Assembly (NCBI GenBank): GCA_031257945.1
Contig: JAIRNU010000016.1
Coordinates: 1 to 7,077 of the forward strand
Origin: Holosporales bacterium
GTDB lineage: Bacteria > Pseudomonadota > Alphaproteobacteria > BNTO01
Direction of reading: 5' to 3'
Length of the DNA stretch: 7,077 nt
Shown: piece after piece, positions 1 through 6,321 of the stretch
Numbering within the stretch: position 1 is the first letter of the stretch
How the letters are laid out: each line of letters begins with the position of its first letter
The notes under the pieces: generated by a model
Told to the model about the DNA's origin: nothing
Seen by the model: the letters and a program-made list of their open reading frames with translations, nothing else
Databases searched by the model: none
Position numbers and translations under genes: made by a program

Positions 1-1
1 G

Positions 2-79
2 AGCTATACCTGGGCGGAGTTTGACAAAGCCAAGAAATGGATGGTGCTGGTGAAGCCGAGGCAGCCTAAACAAATTTGA
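2..79 (+). CDS. C-terminal tail of probable group II intron-encoded protein (partial)
   Basis: An open frame enters from the left edge and gives 25 residues (reading SYTWAEFDKAKKW near its start) before TGA at 77-79. The other two plus frames close quickly: frame 1 stops by base 24 and frame 3 by about base 53. The tail is basic (several Lys/Arg), has three Trp, and ends about 20 bases before the domain V-like hairpin, as expected for an intron reverse transcriptase/maturase encoded in domain IV. No RT or maturase motif is inside the window, so the assignment depends mainly on the RNA structure that follows. An unrelated gene end is possible. Confidence 0.45.
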   Translation, partial: SYTWAEFDKAKKWMVLVKPRQPKQI

Positions 80-98
80 CGCTGAATGACATAGCTGG

Positions 99-175
99 GA
101 GCCGTATGCCTTAATAGGGTTTGTCCGGTTCTGTGGAGGGGCGGCAGCGGAAACGCTAGCCGTCTACTCTCGCCC
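99..175 (+). ncRNA. Group II intron domains V and VI
   Basis: Domain V spans 99-131 (33 nt; usual 34): GAGCCG (99-104) pairs with CGGTTC (126-131), matching the conserved GAGCCG...CGGTTC frame, with an upper hairpin around a TAAT loop. The upper stem is poorer than in active introns, which hints at decay. Domain VI follows: AGCG (146-149) pairs with CGCT (154-157) across a GAAA loop, GGC (143-145) pairs with GCC (159-161), and the lower stem contains CTACTC with A166 unpaired, the expected branch-point adenosine. These are the catalytic hairpin and the lariat-branch helix of a group II ribozyme. Confidence 0.62.
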
Positions 176-208
176 AAATCCTACTGATAATGTGCTTATA
201 TGTGGGGT

Positions 209-1132
209 CTATTTATTTGCCTCTTCTTTTTTAGCCCGTGGGTGCGCTGCATCGTAAGCGCTTTTTGCAACTTTCTTATTAACATCCGTATAGATTTGCG
301 TGGTCGAAAGCGAGGCGTGCCCGAGCAACTCCTGAATCCCGCGCAGATCATCAGAATTTTCCAGTAAGTGCGTCGCACAGCTATGCCGCAAAGTATGCGG
401 AGTCAAGAATTCAGGAAAATTTAGCAATCTGCGCAATGATAGAATCCTTGATTCGAAAACTTCTTTGGAAAGCGGTCCACCTCTTCGCCCCCAAAAAAGC
501 ACTGTTCTTGTGCATGGATACGGGCAAAGCGCCACATAATCCTTGATTTTCTTTACTACACATTCTAGTACGGGGACGCTCCTTGTTTTTCCGCCCTTCC
601 CTTTTATGGTTAAAAAACTATTACCATCTATATCGTTATAAGTGAGGCTTAAGGCTTCGCTAATACGCAACCCAGTGCAGTACAGCAAAAGAATCAGAGC
701 TTCATCTCGTTTGCACACCCACGCCTCCCCAGGAAGGCAAGAACACGAATCCGCGAGGGTCATGATTATTTCGTAAGATGCAGGGTGTGGCAGGGCTTTT
801 TTGATTTTTGGCATACGCGCTGAAAAAATCGGGTGATCCTCCAAATATTTTTTCTTAACCAAAAATCTGAAGAAATTTTTGAGGGCGGAGAGGCGGCGAG
901 ACATTGTTCTTGCACAAAGGCCATCGTTTTTTTGCCGGCTTAGCCAGGCTCTCCAGCAAATAGCATCAATTTGACAGATATCCTCAATTGATACGGCGCG
1001 CCCTACGTACTCAGTCAAAAAATCATAAAAATGACGAAAATCCGACAAATACGCAGTAACTGTTTCATGCGAGTGGGATTGCCCAAATAACAAAAAATCC
1101 GCCCATTCGTTAAGAATGCTGGAGTCTAGCAC
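209..1132 (-). CDS. xerC: Tyrosine recombinase XerC
   Basis: A 307-residue site-specific recombinase. With XerD, XerC resolves chromosome dimers at dif through a covalent 3'-phosphotyrosine intermediate, under FtsK control at the septum. Residues about 5-95 form the helical core-binding domain and about 115-290 the catalytic domain. The full catalytic set is present: R156 (TGLRISE), K179 (GKGGK), H246 and R249 (TPHTLRH), H272 (LLGHAS) and Y281 (IYTDV); the H-to-Y gap of 9 equals that of E. coli XerD. The C-terminal YDAAHPRA resembles alphaproteobacterial XerC more than XerD, hence the name. Length is normal. The start is GTG at 1132, the first start codon after an in-frame stop at 1148-1150; GGTGAG lies 3 bases upstream, a tight Shine-Dalgarno match. 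It lies 91 bp downstream of bamE on the same strand with no convincing terminator between them, so co-transcription is possible. No integron or phage context is seen, so this is a housekeeping Xer rather than an element integrase. Confidence 0.9.
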   Translation of the reverse strand: MLDSSILNEWADFLLFGQSHSHETVTAYLSDFRHFYDFLTEYVGRAVSIEDICQIDAICWRAWLSRQKNDGLCARTMSRRLSALKNFFRFLVKKKYLEDHPIFSARMPKIKKALPHPASYEIIMTLADSCSCLPGEAWVCKRDEALILLLYCTGLRISEALSLTYNDIDGNSFLTIKGKGGKTRSVPVLECVVKKIKDYVALCPYPCTRTVLFWGRRGGPLSKEVFESRILSLRRLLNFPEFLTPHTLRHSCATHLLENSDDLRGIQELLGHASLSTTQIYTDVNKKVAKSAYDAAHPRAKKEEANK

Positions 1133-1223
1133 TTGCTCACCATAACCTCATTCAATTTCCAGCAACAAGCCTAACTGCCAGTGTTTCGACTCCAGAAGGC
1201 GGGGCAAACACTATCACATCAAA

Positions 1224-1664
1224 CTACTTCAAAACCCCGCCCGACTGGCTGAACTTTCCAATATTTCCAAAAGTTTCCCTCAAAAACGTAGTCTTATATC
1301 CAGCATCCTTTGTTACATCCTTACAGATATCAACTTCGTTTTCTCCTGAGATAGTCCCTTTTTCTTGCACAACACCCCTCTTATCGAACGTAATGAAGAT
1401 GCTTTGGTGCAAGACCGACTTTCTCCCGCGCGCCGGCGATTCAGAAATTATGCGATGCACATAGTACCACCGCTCTACGCCTTTGTTAAAAACAGAGGTC
1501 GTTGACGGAATTCCAAACTTCTCGCGAATGGTTTCCTTGGTATCCACGTGTTCTTTAACTTTCAACAAATCAAAGGACTGCACGTAGCACCCCTTGTGCA
1601 TTACCCTTGTTGTACAACCGCAAACAAACAAGCACAGAAAGCAAATCACTCTGCTACAGCGCAT
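1224..1664 (-). CDS. bamE: Outer membrane assembly lipoprotein BamE (SmpA/OmlA family)
   Basis: A 146-residue small lipoprotein of the BAM complex, which folds and inserts beta-barrel proteins into the outer membrane. Residues 1-16 form a signal peptide with basic MRCSR and a hydrophobic stretch; the VCGC lipobox predicts cleavage before C17, the lipidated cysteine. The BamE domain follows: helix near 30-50, REKFGIPST (48-56), WYYV (66-69), and the final beta-strand region HQSIFITFDKRG (86-97). The C-terminal TFLRETFGNIGKF (125-137) is the extension seen in alphaproteobacterial BamE. Length is typical. The start is ATG at 1664, the only start giving an intact signal peptide; the ribosome binding site is weak (GCGGTG, about 3 bases upstream). 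An extended -10 lies about 30 bases upstream, so the leader is short. xerC follows in the same direction. Confidence 0.88.
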   Translation of the reverse strand: MRCSRVICFLCLFVCGCTTRVMHKGCYVQSFDLLKVKEHVDTKETIREKFGIPSTTSVFNKGVERWYYVHRIISESPARGRKSVLHQSIFITFDKRGVVQEKGTISGENEVDICKDVTKDAGYKTTFLRETFGNIGKFSQSGGVLK

Positions 1665-1694
1665 AACACCGCTTTATAACGTCTCCACTCGGGC

Positions 1695-1703
1695 ATTGTA
1701 GCA
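1695..1703 (-). promoter_or_regulatory. Extended -10 promoter for bamE
   Basis: On the minus strand the sequence reads TGCTACAAT: an extended TG motif plus TACAAT, five of six to the sigma-70 -10 consensus. It would start transcription near 1688 and leave a leader of about 24 bases before the bamE ATG. No good -35 is seen at the right distance, which fits extended -10 promoters. It lies just downstream of a minus-strand terminator, so bamE would be insulated from upstream transcription. Confidence 0.5.
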
Positions 1704-1726
1704 TACGTTATTACGGACATGGTTAG

Positions 1727-1746
1727 AAAAAAACGAGCTAAGGCTC
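1727..1746 (-). terminator. Intrinsic terminator, minus strand
   Basis: Read on the minus strand: GAGC, loop CTTA, GCTC, one G, then seven T. The stem is only 4 perfect pairs (one more T-G wobble outside), but the T run is uninterrupted and immediate. A second hairpin (AGGACC/GGTCCT, 1747-1770) is stacked directly before it. No minus-strand protein gene lies upstream in the window, because pyrH is on the plus strand. It therefore ends either an unannotated RNA or antisense transcription from pyrH, and it shields bamE. Confidence 0.5.
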
Positions 1747-1767
1747 AGGACCTCAGTGTCTCAGGGT
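1744..1767 (+). repeat. Three tandem 8-bp units beginning CTCAG
   Basis: CTCAGGAC, CTCAGTGT and CTCAGGGT lie head to tail at 1744, 1752 and 1760. The first five bases of each unit are identical and the last three vary. The array overlaps the AGGACC/GGTCCT inverted repeat next to the minus-strand terminator. It may be a short operator-like array or simply a by-product of the hairpin; nothing nearby identifies a regulator. Confidence 0.4.
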
Positions 1768-1965
1768 CCTACACACTTGTTTGTTTTTTATTCCGTACTA
1801 GACCGTTGCGAAAGCTTCGTTCTTTCGGTATCTGGGTGACCTTAGGGAATAACTTTCATCTAGGACAGTGGTCGTTAGATATGTAGTGTTGCGTTTGGCA
1901 TGTTAATGGGCCGCTGAAATCTCAATCAACGTCTATTGCTTTTCTAGCAAAAATTTTGTAGGGTG

Positions 1966-1972
1966 CGGGAGG
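1966..1972 (+). promoter_or_regulatory. Ribosome binding site deciding the pyrH start
   Basis: CGGGAGG is a strong match to the anti-Shine-Dalgarno end of the 16S gene in this window (ACCTCC). It is 10 bases before ATG 1983, but only 1 base before TTG 1974, which is too close. A weaker CAGGG (1989-1993) sits 4 bases before ATG 1998. This favours 1983, with 1998 as the alternative. Confidence 0.5.
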
Positions 1973-1982
1973 CTTGCGGGCG

Positions 1983-2792
1983 ATGCTGCAGGGCATTATG
2001 CATAAAAGAGTTTTGTTGAAGTTATCCGGGGAGGCACTCATAACCGATGTTTCGTCGATTTTTGCTTGTCAGGATGGTAGTTCCGAGGCATCTGAAGATT
2101 CTAAGAATCCTGCGATAGGGAGTTACTGTTGCCCAGAAAAAATTCCTAATTTTGGTGTAGCAAATAAAACGATGCTTACCAAAATTGTTATAGATGTAAA
2201 AAAAATTCTAGAGAAGGGAGTGGAGGTGGCGCTAGTAATAGGTGGAGGAAATATTTGCCGGGGGGCAAATACTTCTGCGGATAGAACTAATATTGATAAG
2301 ATAGGTATGATCGCAACCGTTATAAATGGATTGATTTTAACAGAAGCCTTTAGTGCCGTTGGAATAAAAGCTGTTGTCTTGTCTGTTCGCTCAATGCCAG
2401 CTGTTTGCGAATTATATACAACAACAAGTGCCAAGCAATATTTGGCCTCTGGAGTCGTTGTCATTTGTGCTGGGGGAAGCGGGCAACCATTCTTTTCAAC
2501 AGATACTGCTGCGGTTATTAGGGCGCGTGAACTTGAGTGCGACGTTTTGTTTAAGGCGACGAAAGTGGACGGGTTATATGATTCTGACCCACAAAAAAAT
2601 CCTGCTGCAAAATATATCGAATCGATAACCCATAGCGATTTTTTGCGGCAAAACATGGGGATTATGGATTTAACTGCCGTTTCTTTGGCTAGGGATGGGC
2701 GGCTACCTATCGAAATTTTTTCGATATATGAAAATGATGTACTTTGCCGAGTAATCGACAACAAAACTAAGAAATCTGTAATCGCGTCATAG
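1983..2792 (+). CDS. pyrH: UMP kinase PyrH
   Basis: PyrH phosphorylates UMP to UDP with ATP in the cytoplasm, an essential step of pyrimidine nucleotide synthesis. It belongs to the amino acid kinase fold, is hexameric, and is usually GTP-activated and UTP-inhibited. From ATG 1983 it is 269 residues, against about 235-245 for the family. Visible motifs: KLSGEA (13-18), GGGNICRG (87-94, phosphate/UMP loop), KIGMIATV (106-113), GSGQPFFSTDTAA (165-177), and KATKVDGLYDSDP (191-203, nucleotide-binding region). The extra length lies between SGEAL and FG(V): about 37 residues where most homologs have about 5, Ser/acid-rich with a Cys-Cys pair, in frame (about 2046-2147). Translation may instead begin at ATG 1998, where MHKRVLLKLSGEAL fits the usual N terminus best; a TTG at 1974 is also in frame. 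The usual tsf-pyrH-frr neighbourhood is absent: bamE is divergent upstream and an unknown gene lies downstream. Confidence 0.9.
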   Translation: MLQGIMHKRVLLKLSGEALITDVSSIFACQDGSSEASEDSKNPAIGSYCCPEKIPNFGVANKTMLTKIVIDVKKILEKGVEVALVIGGGNICRGANTSADRTNIDKIGMIATVINGLILTEAFSAVGIKAVVLSVRSMPAVCELYTTTSAKQYLASGVVVICAGGSGQPFFSTDTAAVIRARELECDVLFKATKVDGLYDSDPQKNPAAKYIESITHSDFLRQNMGIMDLTAVSLARDGRLPIEIFSIYENDVLCRVIDNKTKKSVIAS

Positions 2793-2912
2793 CCGCACCT
2801 TTGTGTCACTAAGTAGCGTGGCCATCAATCCATTAAATTAGCGAGTTTCACAATGGTCGCGTAGTACGTAAAAACTCACACACCGCAAAAAAGCCGTTTG
2901 TGACGAAGGGAA

Positions 2913-2942
2913 TTAACACAAAAATAACGAATATTTTATAAA
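2913..2942 (+). promoter_or_regulatory. Candidate sigma-70 promoter for the 3053-3898 gene
   Basis: TTAACA (2913-2918, five of six to TTGACA) and TATAAA (2937-2942, five of six to TATAAT) are 18 bp apart in an AT-rich stretch. Transcription would begin near 2949, giving a leader of about 100 bases. Other TATA-like words occur just downstream (TATTAG, TATAAC), so the choice is not certain. No terminator is evident after pyrH, so read-through could also supply transcripts. Confidence 0.42.
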
Positions 2943-3036
2943 TATATTAGTATAACGTCACTTTAGGGATACTTCTAATTAGAGTCTGTGCATTACTAAT
3001 ACTTTATTGTGCTAATTTTAACTTTTTCTTTGGAGC

Positions 3037-3041
3037 GGGAG
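3037..3041 (+). promoter_or_regulatory. Ribosome binding site for a TTG-start gene
   Basis: GGGAG lies 11 bases before TTG 3053, and a second GGAG is at 3032-3035. Reading upstream in frame, the first stop is TAG at 2948-2950, and no ATG, GTG or TTG occurs between it and 3053. The TTG with this site is therefore the best start; the first in-frame ATG comes only 26 codons later. Confidence 0.45.
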
Positions 3042-3052
3042 TTGTTGCAGAT

Positions 3053-3898
3053 TTGTACAGCATCAGCCGCTCTATTGGTTCTTTTAAAACAGCTTGTGAT
3101 TGGGCAAGTAGCGAATCACAAGCAAATATGCAAAATATTGCTGGCGGATTTGGCCGGATAGTGCATATTTTGGACCAATGTTATTCTAATGGCTTTAAAA
3201 GGCAGTGCGATAGCAGGCTTGCTGCTTTTATTGAAGAAACGACGGAGAGTTTGCCGTTATTAGCGCCCGAAATTAATCAATTAAGTTTCTATGTTGCTGG
3301 ACTTTTTGATGCCGGCCCAGAAGATATACTTAGCGATTTACCCGTGCAGGAATTAGAGTTGAATGCATCGAATGTATTGTCGGCGTGCCACGCAATAAAT
3401 GAGAGTATAGATGTAGTAATTCGCTCGTATAACTCTGAAGAAAAACCGCCGTTGCGCCAGTTTGGGCTACAGTTTGAAACTGTGCTTTTTGTAATAGATT
3501 TGTGGGCGAAACGGTTACAGTTTATATGTGATATTGATGATGCTTGCGATGGGGCGCAACGAAACATGCTGAAAATTTTTTTACAAGAGTTGCAGCGCTT
3601 ATATCTGAAGATTACTGTGGTTGAGGGGCTTTTTATAAAATCTGTAAAAGAACACGCTTTAGAAGAGATAACAACGCTACTACAGTCTGGAGTATCAAAG
3701 TCTTTTGTGAAGCAGGATGGAGCAGACCAGCGAATCTTTTTTAACGAGTTACTTTCGAAAATGAATAAATATGCGGAAAAGGGCGCTGTGCTGGGTACTG
3801 GGGGATTCATTTTTGATAAAGGCTCGTTAATGTACAAGATAGGTAATTTAACGGTGAACTTGTTGCAAGTGTTAGATGAATTCAAGATCAAACGATAG
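3053..3898 (+). CDS. Hypothetical protein, probably all-helical, lineage-restricted
   Basis: I do not recognise this 281-residue protein. It has no signal peptide and no clear membrane segment, and leucine/isoleucine spacing throughout suggests a soluble helical bundle. Cysteines are scattered without a metal-binding pattern. A glycine-rich GTGGF (248-252) near the C terminus, before FDKGSLMYKIGN, is the only obvious break in the helices; it is too short to be called a nucleotide-binding loop. The frame is real by its length, a plausible promoter and ribosome binding site, and a following hairpin. The start is TTG at 3053, the first start codon after the in-frame stop. It lies 260 bp after pyrH and just before the rRNA operon promoter, and appears to be a single-gene unit. 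An effector or structural role is possible but nothing in the sequence proves it. Confidence 0.7.
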   Translation: MYSISRSIGSFKTACDWASSESQANMQNIAGGFGRIVHILDQCYSNGFKRQCDSRLAAFIEETTESLPLLAPEINQLSFYVAGLFDAGPEDILSDLPVQELELNASNVLSACHAINESIDVVIRSYNSEEKPPLRQFGLQFETVLFVIDLWAKRLQFICDIDDACDGAQRNMLKIFLQELQRLYLKITVVEGLFIKSVKEHALEEITTLLQSGVSKSFVKQDGADQRIFFNELLSKMNKYAEKGAVLGTGGFIFDKGSLMYKIGNLTVNLLQVLDEFKIKR

Positions 3899-3923
3899 GC
3901 TTAGCCGGAGATTTGCTAAGTTT
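3899..3923 (+). terminator. Weak terminator-like hairpin after the hypothetical gene
   Basis: CTTAGC (3900-3905) pairs with GCTAAG (3915-3920) over a 9-base loop; G-T wobbles extend the stem by one or two pairs, and TTT follows. It starts directly after the TAG stop (3896-3898). The T run is short, so termination would be inefficient. Its place between this gene and the rRNA promoter supports the reading. Confidence 0.35.
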
Positions 3924-3976
3924 AGGCCGTAATTTTCTCCACAAAAATAATATTTTAAAAAAATTGGAAAAAAGTA

Positions 3977-4005
3977 TTGACCCCGGAAGAGAAGACATGT
4001 ATAAA
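3977..4005 (+). promoter_or_regulatory. rRNA operon promoter
   Basis: TTGACC (3977-3982) and TATAAA (4000-4005) are separated by exactly 17 bp, each five of six to consensus, the best promoter in the window. The A/T-rich run just upstream (about 3940-3976, with several A tracts) looks like an UP element for the RNA polymerase alpha subunit. Transcription would begin near 4012, about 160 bases before mature 16S rRNA. Confidence 0.75.
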
Positions 4006-4020
4006 TTAACTATTGGCGGT

Positions 4021-4060
4021 GCTGATTGCTTGACGCAAGAGGAGCCGTTTGTTCTGTGAA
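4021..4060 (+). promoter_or_regulatory. rRNA leader hairpin plus boxA-like antitermination site
   Basis: A hairpin (TTGC 4026-4029 with GCAA 4035-4038, outer GCT/AGC at 4021-4023 and 4043-4045) is followed by TGTTCTGTGAA at 4050-4060. This resembles boxA (E. coli TGCTCTTTAACA), where NusB/S10 and partners load so that RNA polymerase reads through the untranslated operon. A hairpin before boxA, and both before the 16S processing stem, match the usual leader order. The motif match is imperfect. Confidence 0.4.
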
Positions 4061-4071
4061 GAAGTTTGTAA

Positions 4072-4103
4072 TATTTTTGAAATGGTATATAGGTGGCGTT
4101 GCC
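4072..4103 (+). other. 5' arm of the 16S rRNA processing stem
   Basis: This arm can pair with 5691-5722 to enclose the whole 16S gene: 32 positions, of which 29 are Watson-Crick pairs, two are G-U and one is an A-C mismatch (4091 with 5703). Such long stems are the RNase III cleavage sites that release pre-16S rRNA. The arm ends about 70 bases before mature 16S. Confidence 0.82.
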
Positions 4104-4173
4104 AAAAAATTCTTGGCGATGCGCAAATATACTGGTTTTCAGTGATTTGTGTAAGTCAAGTCAATTCTCATTT

Positions 4174-5669
<1,496 letters not shown>

Positions 5670-5690
5670 ATAAGGTATAACCTTAAAATC

Positions 5691-5722
5691 GGCAGCGCCA
5701 CCCATATACCATTTCGAAAATA
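5691..5722 (+). other. 3' arm of the 16S rRNA processing stem
   Basis: Complementary to 4072-4103 as described for the 5' arm. It begins about 21 bases after mature 16S. Its conservation as a long duplex shows that the operon is processed in the usual way. Confidence 0.82.
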
Positions 5723-5816
5723 AGCCTGTTCTGTTGGATGTTGGTACTGCGTCTCTGTTTGTTCTTGAGCAAGTGTCCTTTTCTGGTAGTGTCTTTGTGG
5801 CACCGGAAGGGGGTCT

Positions 5817-5841
5817 ATGCGGGCAGGTTGAAGCCCCGCAT
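5817..5841 (+). other. Hairpin directly before tRNA-Ile
   Basis: ATGCGGG (5817-5823) pairs with CCCGCAT (5835-5841), seven perfect pairs, ending at the base before tRNA-Ile. The rest of the spacer from 5723 contains TGTTCTTGAGCA (about 5759-5770), a weak boxA-like word. The hairpin may guide RNase P or other 5' processing of the tRNA, but that is inference. Confidence 0.45.
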
Positions 5842-5918
<77 letters not shown>

Positions 5919-5928
5919 TGCCCGTTAT

Positions 5929-6001
5929 GGGGGTGTAGCTCAATTGGTGGAGCGCATGCTTTGCAAGCATGAGGTCGTCGGTTCGATTCCGTCCACCTCC
6001 A
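5929..6001 (+). tRNA. tRNA-Ala (anticodon TGC), copy 1, no encoded CCA
   Basis: Acceptor GGGGGTG (5929-5935) pairs with CACCTCC (5994-6000), including one G-T. The anticodon stem CATGC/GCATG holds the loop TTTGCAA, with TGC at 5962-5964. This is the usual alanine tRNA of rRNA spacers. Oddities: after discriminator A6001 the sequence is CTT, so CCA must be added enzymatically, and position 21 (5950) is G rather than the normal A that stacks on U8-A14. The T stem GTCGG/CCGTC has one T-T mismatch, shared with copy 2. It starts 10 bases after tRNA-Ile. Confidence 0.9.
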
Positions 6002-6039
6002 CTTTTATGATGGTGTGATGGAGGCTAGGTAGCGTATTT

Positions 6040-6115
6040 GGGGGTGTAGCTCAATTGGTAGAGCGCATGCTCCGCAAGCATGAGGTCGTCGGTTCGATTC
6101 CGTCCACCTCCACCA
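6040..6115 (+). tRNA. tRNA-Ala (anticodon CGC), copy 2, tandem duplicate with C33
   Basis: It is identical to copy 1 at 70 of 73 positions. The differences are A for G at position 21 (restoring the consensus), and C for T at both 33 and 34, giving the loop TCCGCAA with anticodon CGC (6073-6075). CCA is encoded at 6113-6115. CGC would read only the GCG alanine codon. The C at position 33 replaces the nearly universal U that forms the anticodon U-turn, so decoding may be altered. Because alanyl-tRNA synthetase chiefly reads the G3-U70 pair, kept here as G6042 with T6109, alanine charging should be unaffected. A second alanine tRNA with a changed anticodon in an rRNA spacer is unusual. Only the tRNA is duplicated, since the flanks differ. 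Confidence 0.85.
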
Positions 6116-6120
6116 TATTG

Positions 6121-6170
6121 TAGAGGCTTGTGAAAGGTCGTAAGAAAATGCGGTCTTTCAGAGGCCTTTA
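6121..6170 (+). other. Long two-part hairpin after the second tRNA-Ala
   Basis: Outer stem TAGAGGC (6121-6127) pairs with GCCTTTA (6164-6170), one G-T. After a 3x3 internal loop, the inner stem 6131-6142 pairs with 6149-6160 (12 pairs, three of them G-T) and is capped by AGAAAA. It begins 5 bases after the tRNA CCA. It is a likely processing or folding element of the pre-rRNA; no known RNA family is recognised. Confidence 0.55.
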
Positions 6171-6223
6171 GAGGTTCCTTTGGGAAGTAAGGGTCTTGAT
6201 CTTTGTACATAGTGAATATATTT

Positions 6224-6277
6224 GAAAAACTAACTTATAGATGTTTGATAGCATCTGTATGTAAGTTAGGGTTTTTC
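6224..6277 (+). other. Spacer hairpin with terminator-like T run
   Basis: CTAACTTA (6230-6237) pairs with TAAGTTAG (6262-6269). AGATG (6239-6243) pairs with CATCT (6252-6256) inside it. GAAAAA (6224-6229) can pair with TTTTTC (6272-6277) across a GG bulge. The stem followed by TTTTT resembles an intrinsic terminator lying between the tRNAs and 23S. Full operon expression would then need antitermination or pairing of the T run as drawn here. Confidence 0.5.
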
Positions 6278-6295
6278 TAAAATTTTGATTTTTTC

Positions 6296-6321
6296 CTCAA
6301 GAAATTTGAATTTTTCTTGAG
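6296..6321 (+). other. Perfect 9-bp hairpin before 23S rRNA
   Basis: CTCAAGAAA (6296-6304) pairs perfectly with TTTCTTGAG (6313-6321) over an 8-base AT loop. It lies 39 bases before the estimated 23S start. It could be a processing signal, or part of the larger 23S-enclosing stem whose other arm is outside the window. Confidence 0.5.

Larger units (their letters stand above)
1..175 (+). mobile_element. 3' end of a group II intron (partial, cut by window start)
   Basis: This stretch has the order expected for the 3' end of a bacterial group II retrointron: a protein-coding tail ending at 79, about 20 bases of linker, then a domain V-like hairpin and a domain VI-like hairpin with an unpaired A. 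Group II introns are self-splicing RNAs that move by reverse splicing and reverse transcription. The 5' part lies outside the window, so completeness cannot be judged. The 3' boundary is estimated from the usual 7-8 bases between the branch A (166) and the splice site, giving about 173-175. The element lies just beyond the 3' end of xerC and converges with it. Identification rests on recognising the RNA fold, not on an alignment. Confidence 0.6.
1665..1982. other. Divergent intergenic region between bamE and pyrH
   Basis: This 318-bp region holds no credible coding frame on either strand. It contains the bamE promoter, a minus-strand terminator at 1727-1746, an inverted repeat AGGACC/GGTCCT (1747-1752 with 1765-1770), three CTCAG units, a hairpin CGAAAG/CTTTCG (1809-1814 with 1822-1827), and a small inverted repeat TTGCT/AGCAA (1936-1940 with 1946-1950) close to pyrH. 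I could not pick a convincing plus-strand promoter for pyrH. The folded part could encode a minus-strand small RNA, discussed under findings. Confidence 0.5.

Noticed and set aside
209..1132. Phage or integron integrase instead of XerC
   Set aside because: Normal Xer length, full XerC-type C terminus, no integron insertion and no attachment site or cargo genes nearby.
1180..1241. Inverted repeats between bamE and xerC (AGTGTTT/AAACACT at 1180-1186 and 1206-1212; GGCGGGG/CCCCGCC at 1198-1204 and 1235-1241)
   Set aside because: The two repeats overlap and exclude each other, loops are long (19 and 30 bases), and no T run follows on the minus strand, so neither is called a terminator.
1880..1915. 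dif-like word (GCATGTTAATG) near xerC
   Set aside because: Only one arm loosely resembles a XerD half-site; no XerC half-site with a 6-bp centre is present, so it is not called dif.
1959..1964. Promoter for pyrH (TTGCTT at 1936, TAGGGT at 1959)
   Set aside because: The -10 match is too poor, and the same bases are part of a small inverted repeat.
2123..2809. 228-codon open frame antisense to pyrH
   Set aside because: It lies entirely opposite a confidently identified UMP kinase, has no recognisable domain, and is explained by the AT-rich codon pattern of pyrH.
3289..3891. 200-codon open frame antisense to the hypothetical gene
   Set aside because: It is Ser/Thr/Cys-rich shadow-like translation with no promoter or ribosome binding site; the plus-strand frame has better signals and protein-like composition.
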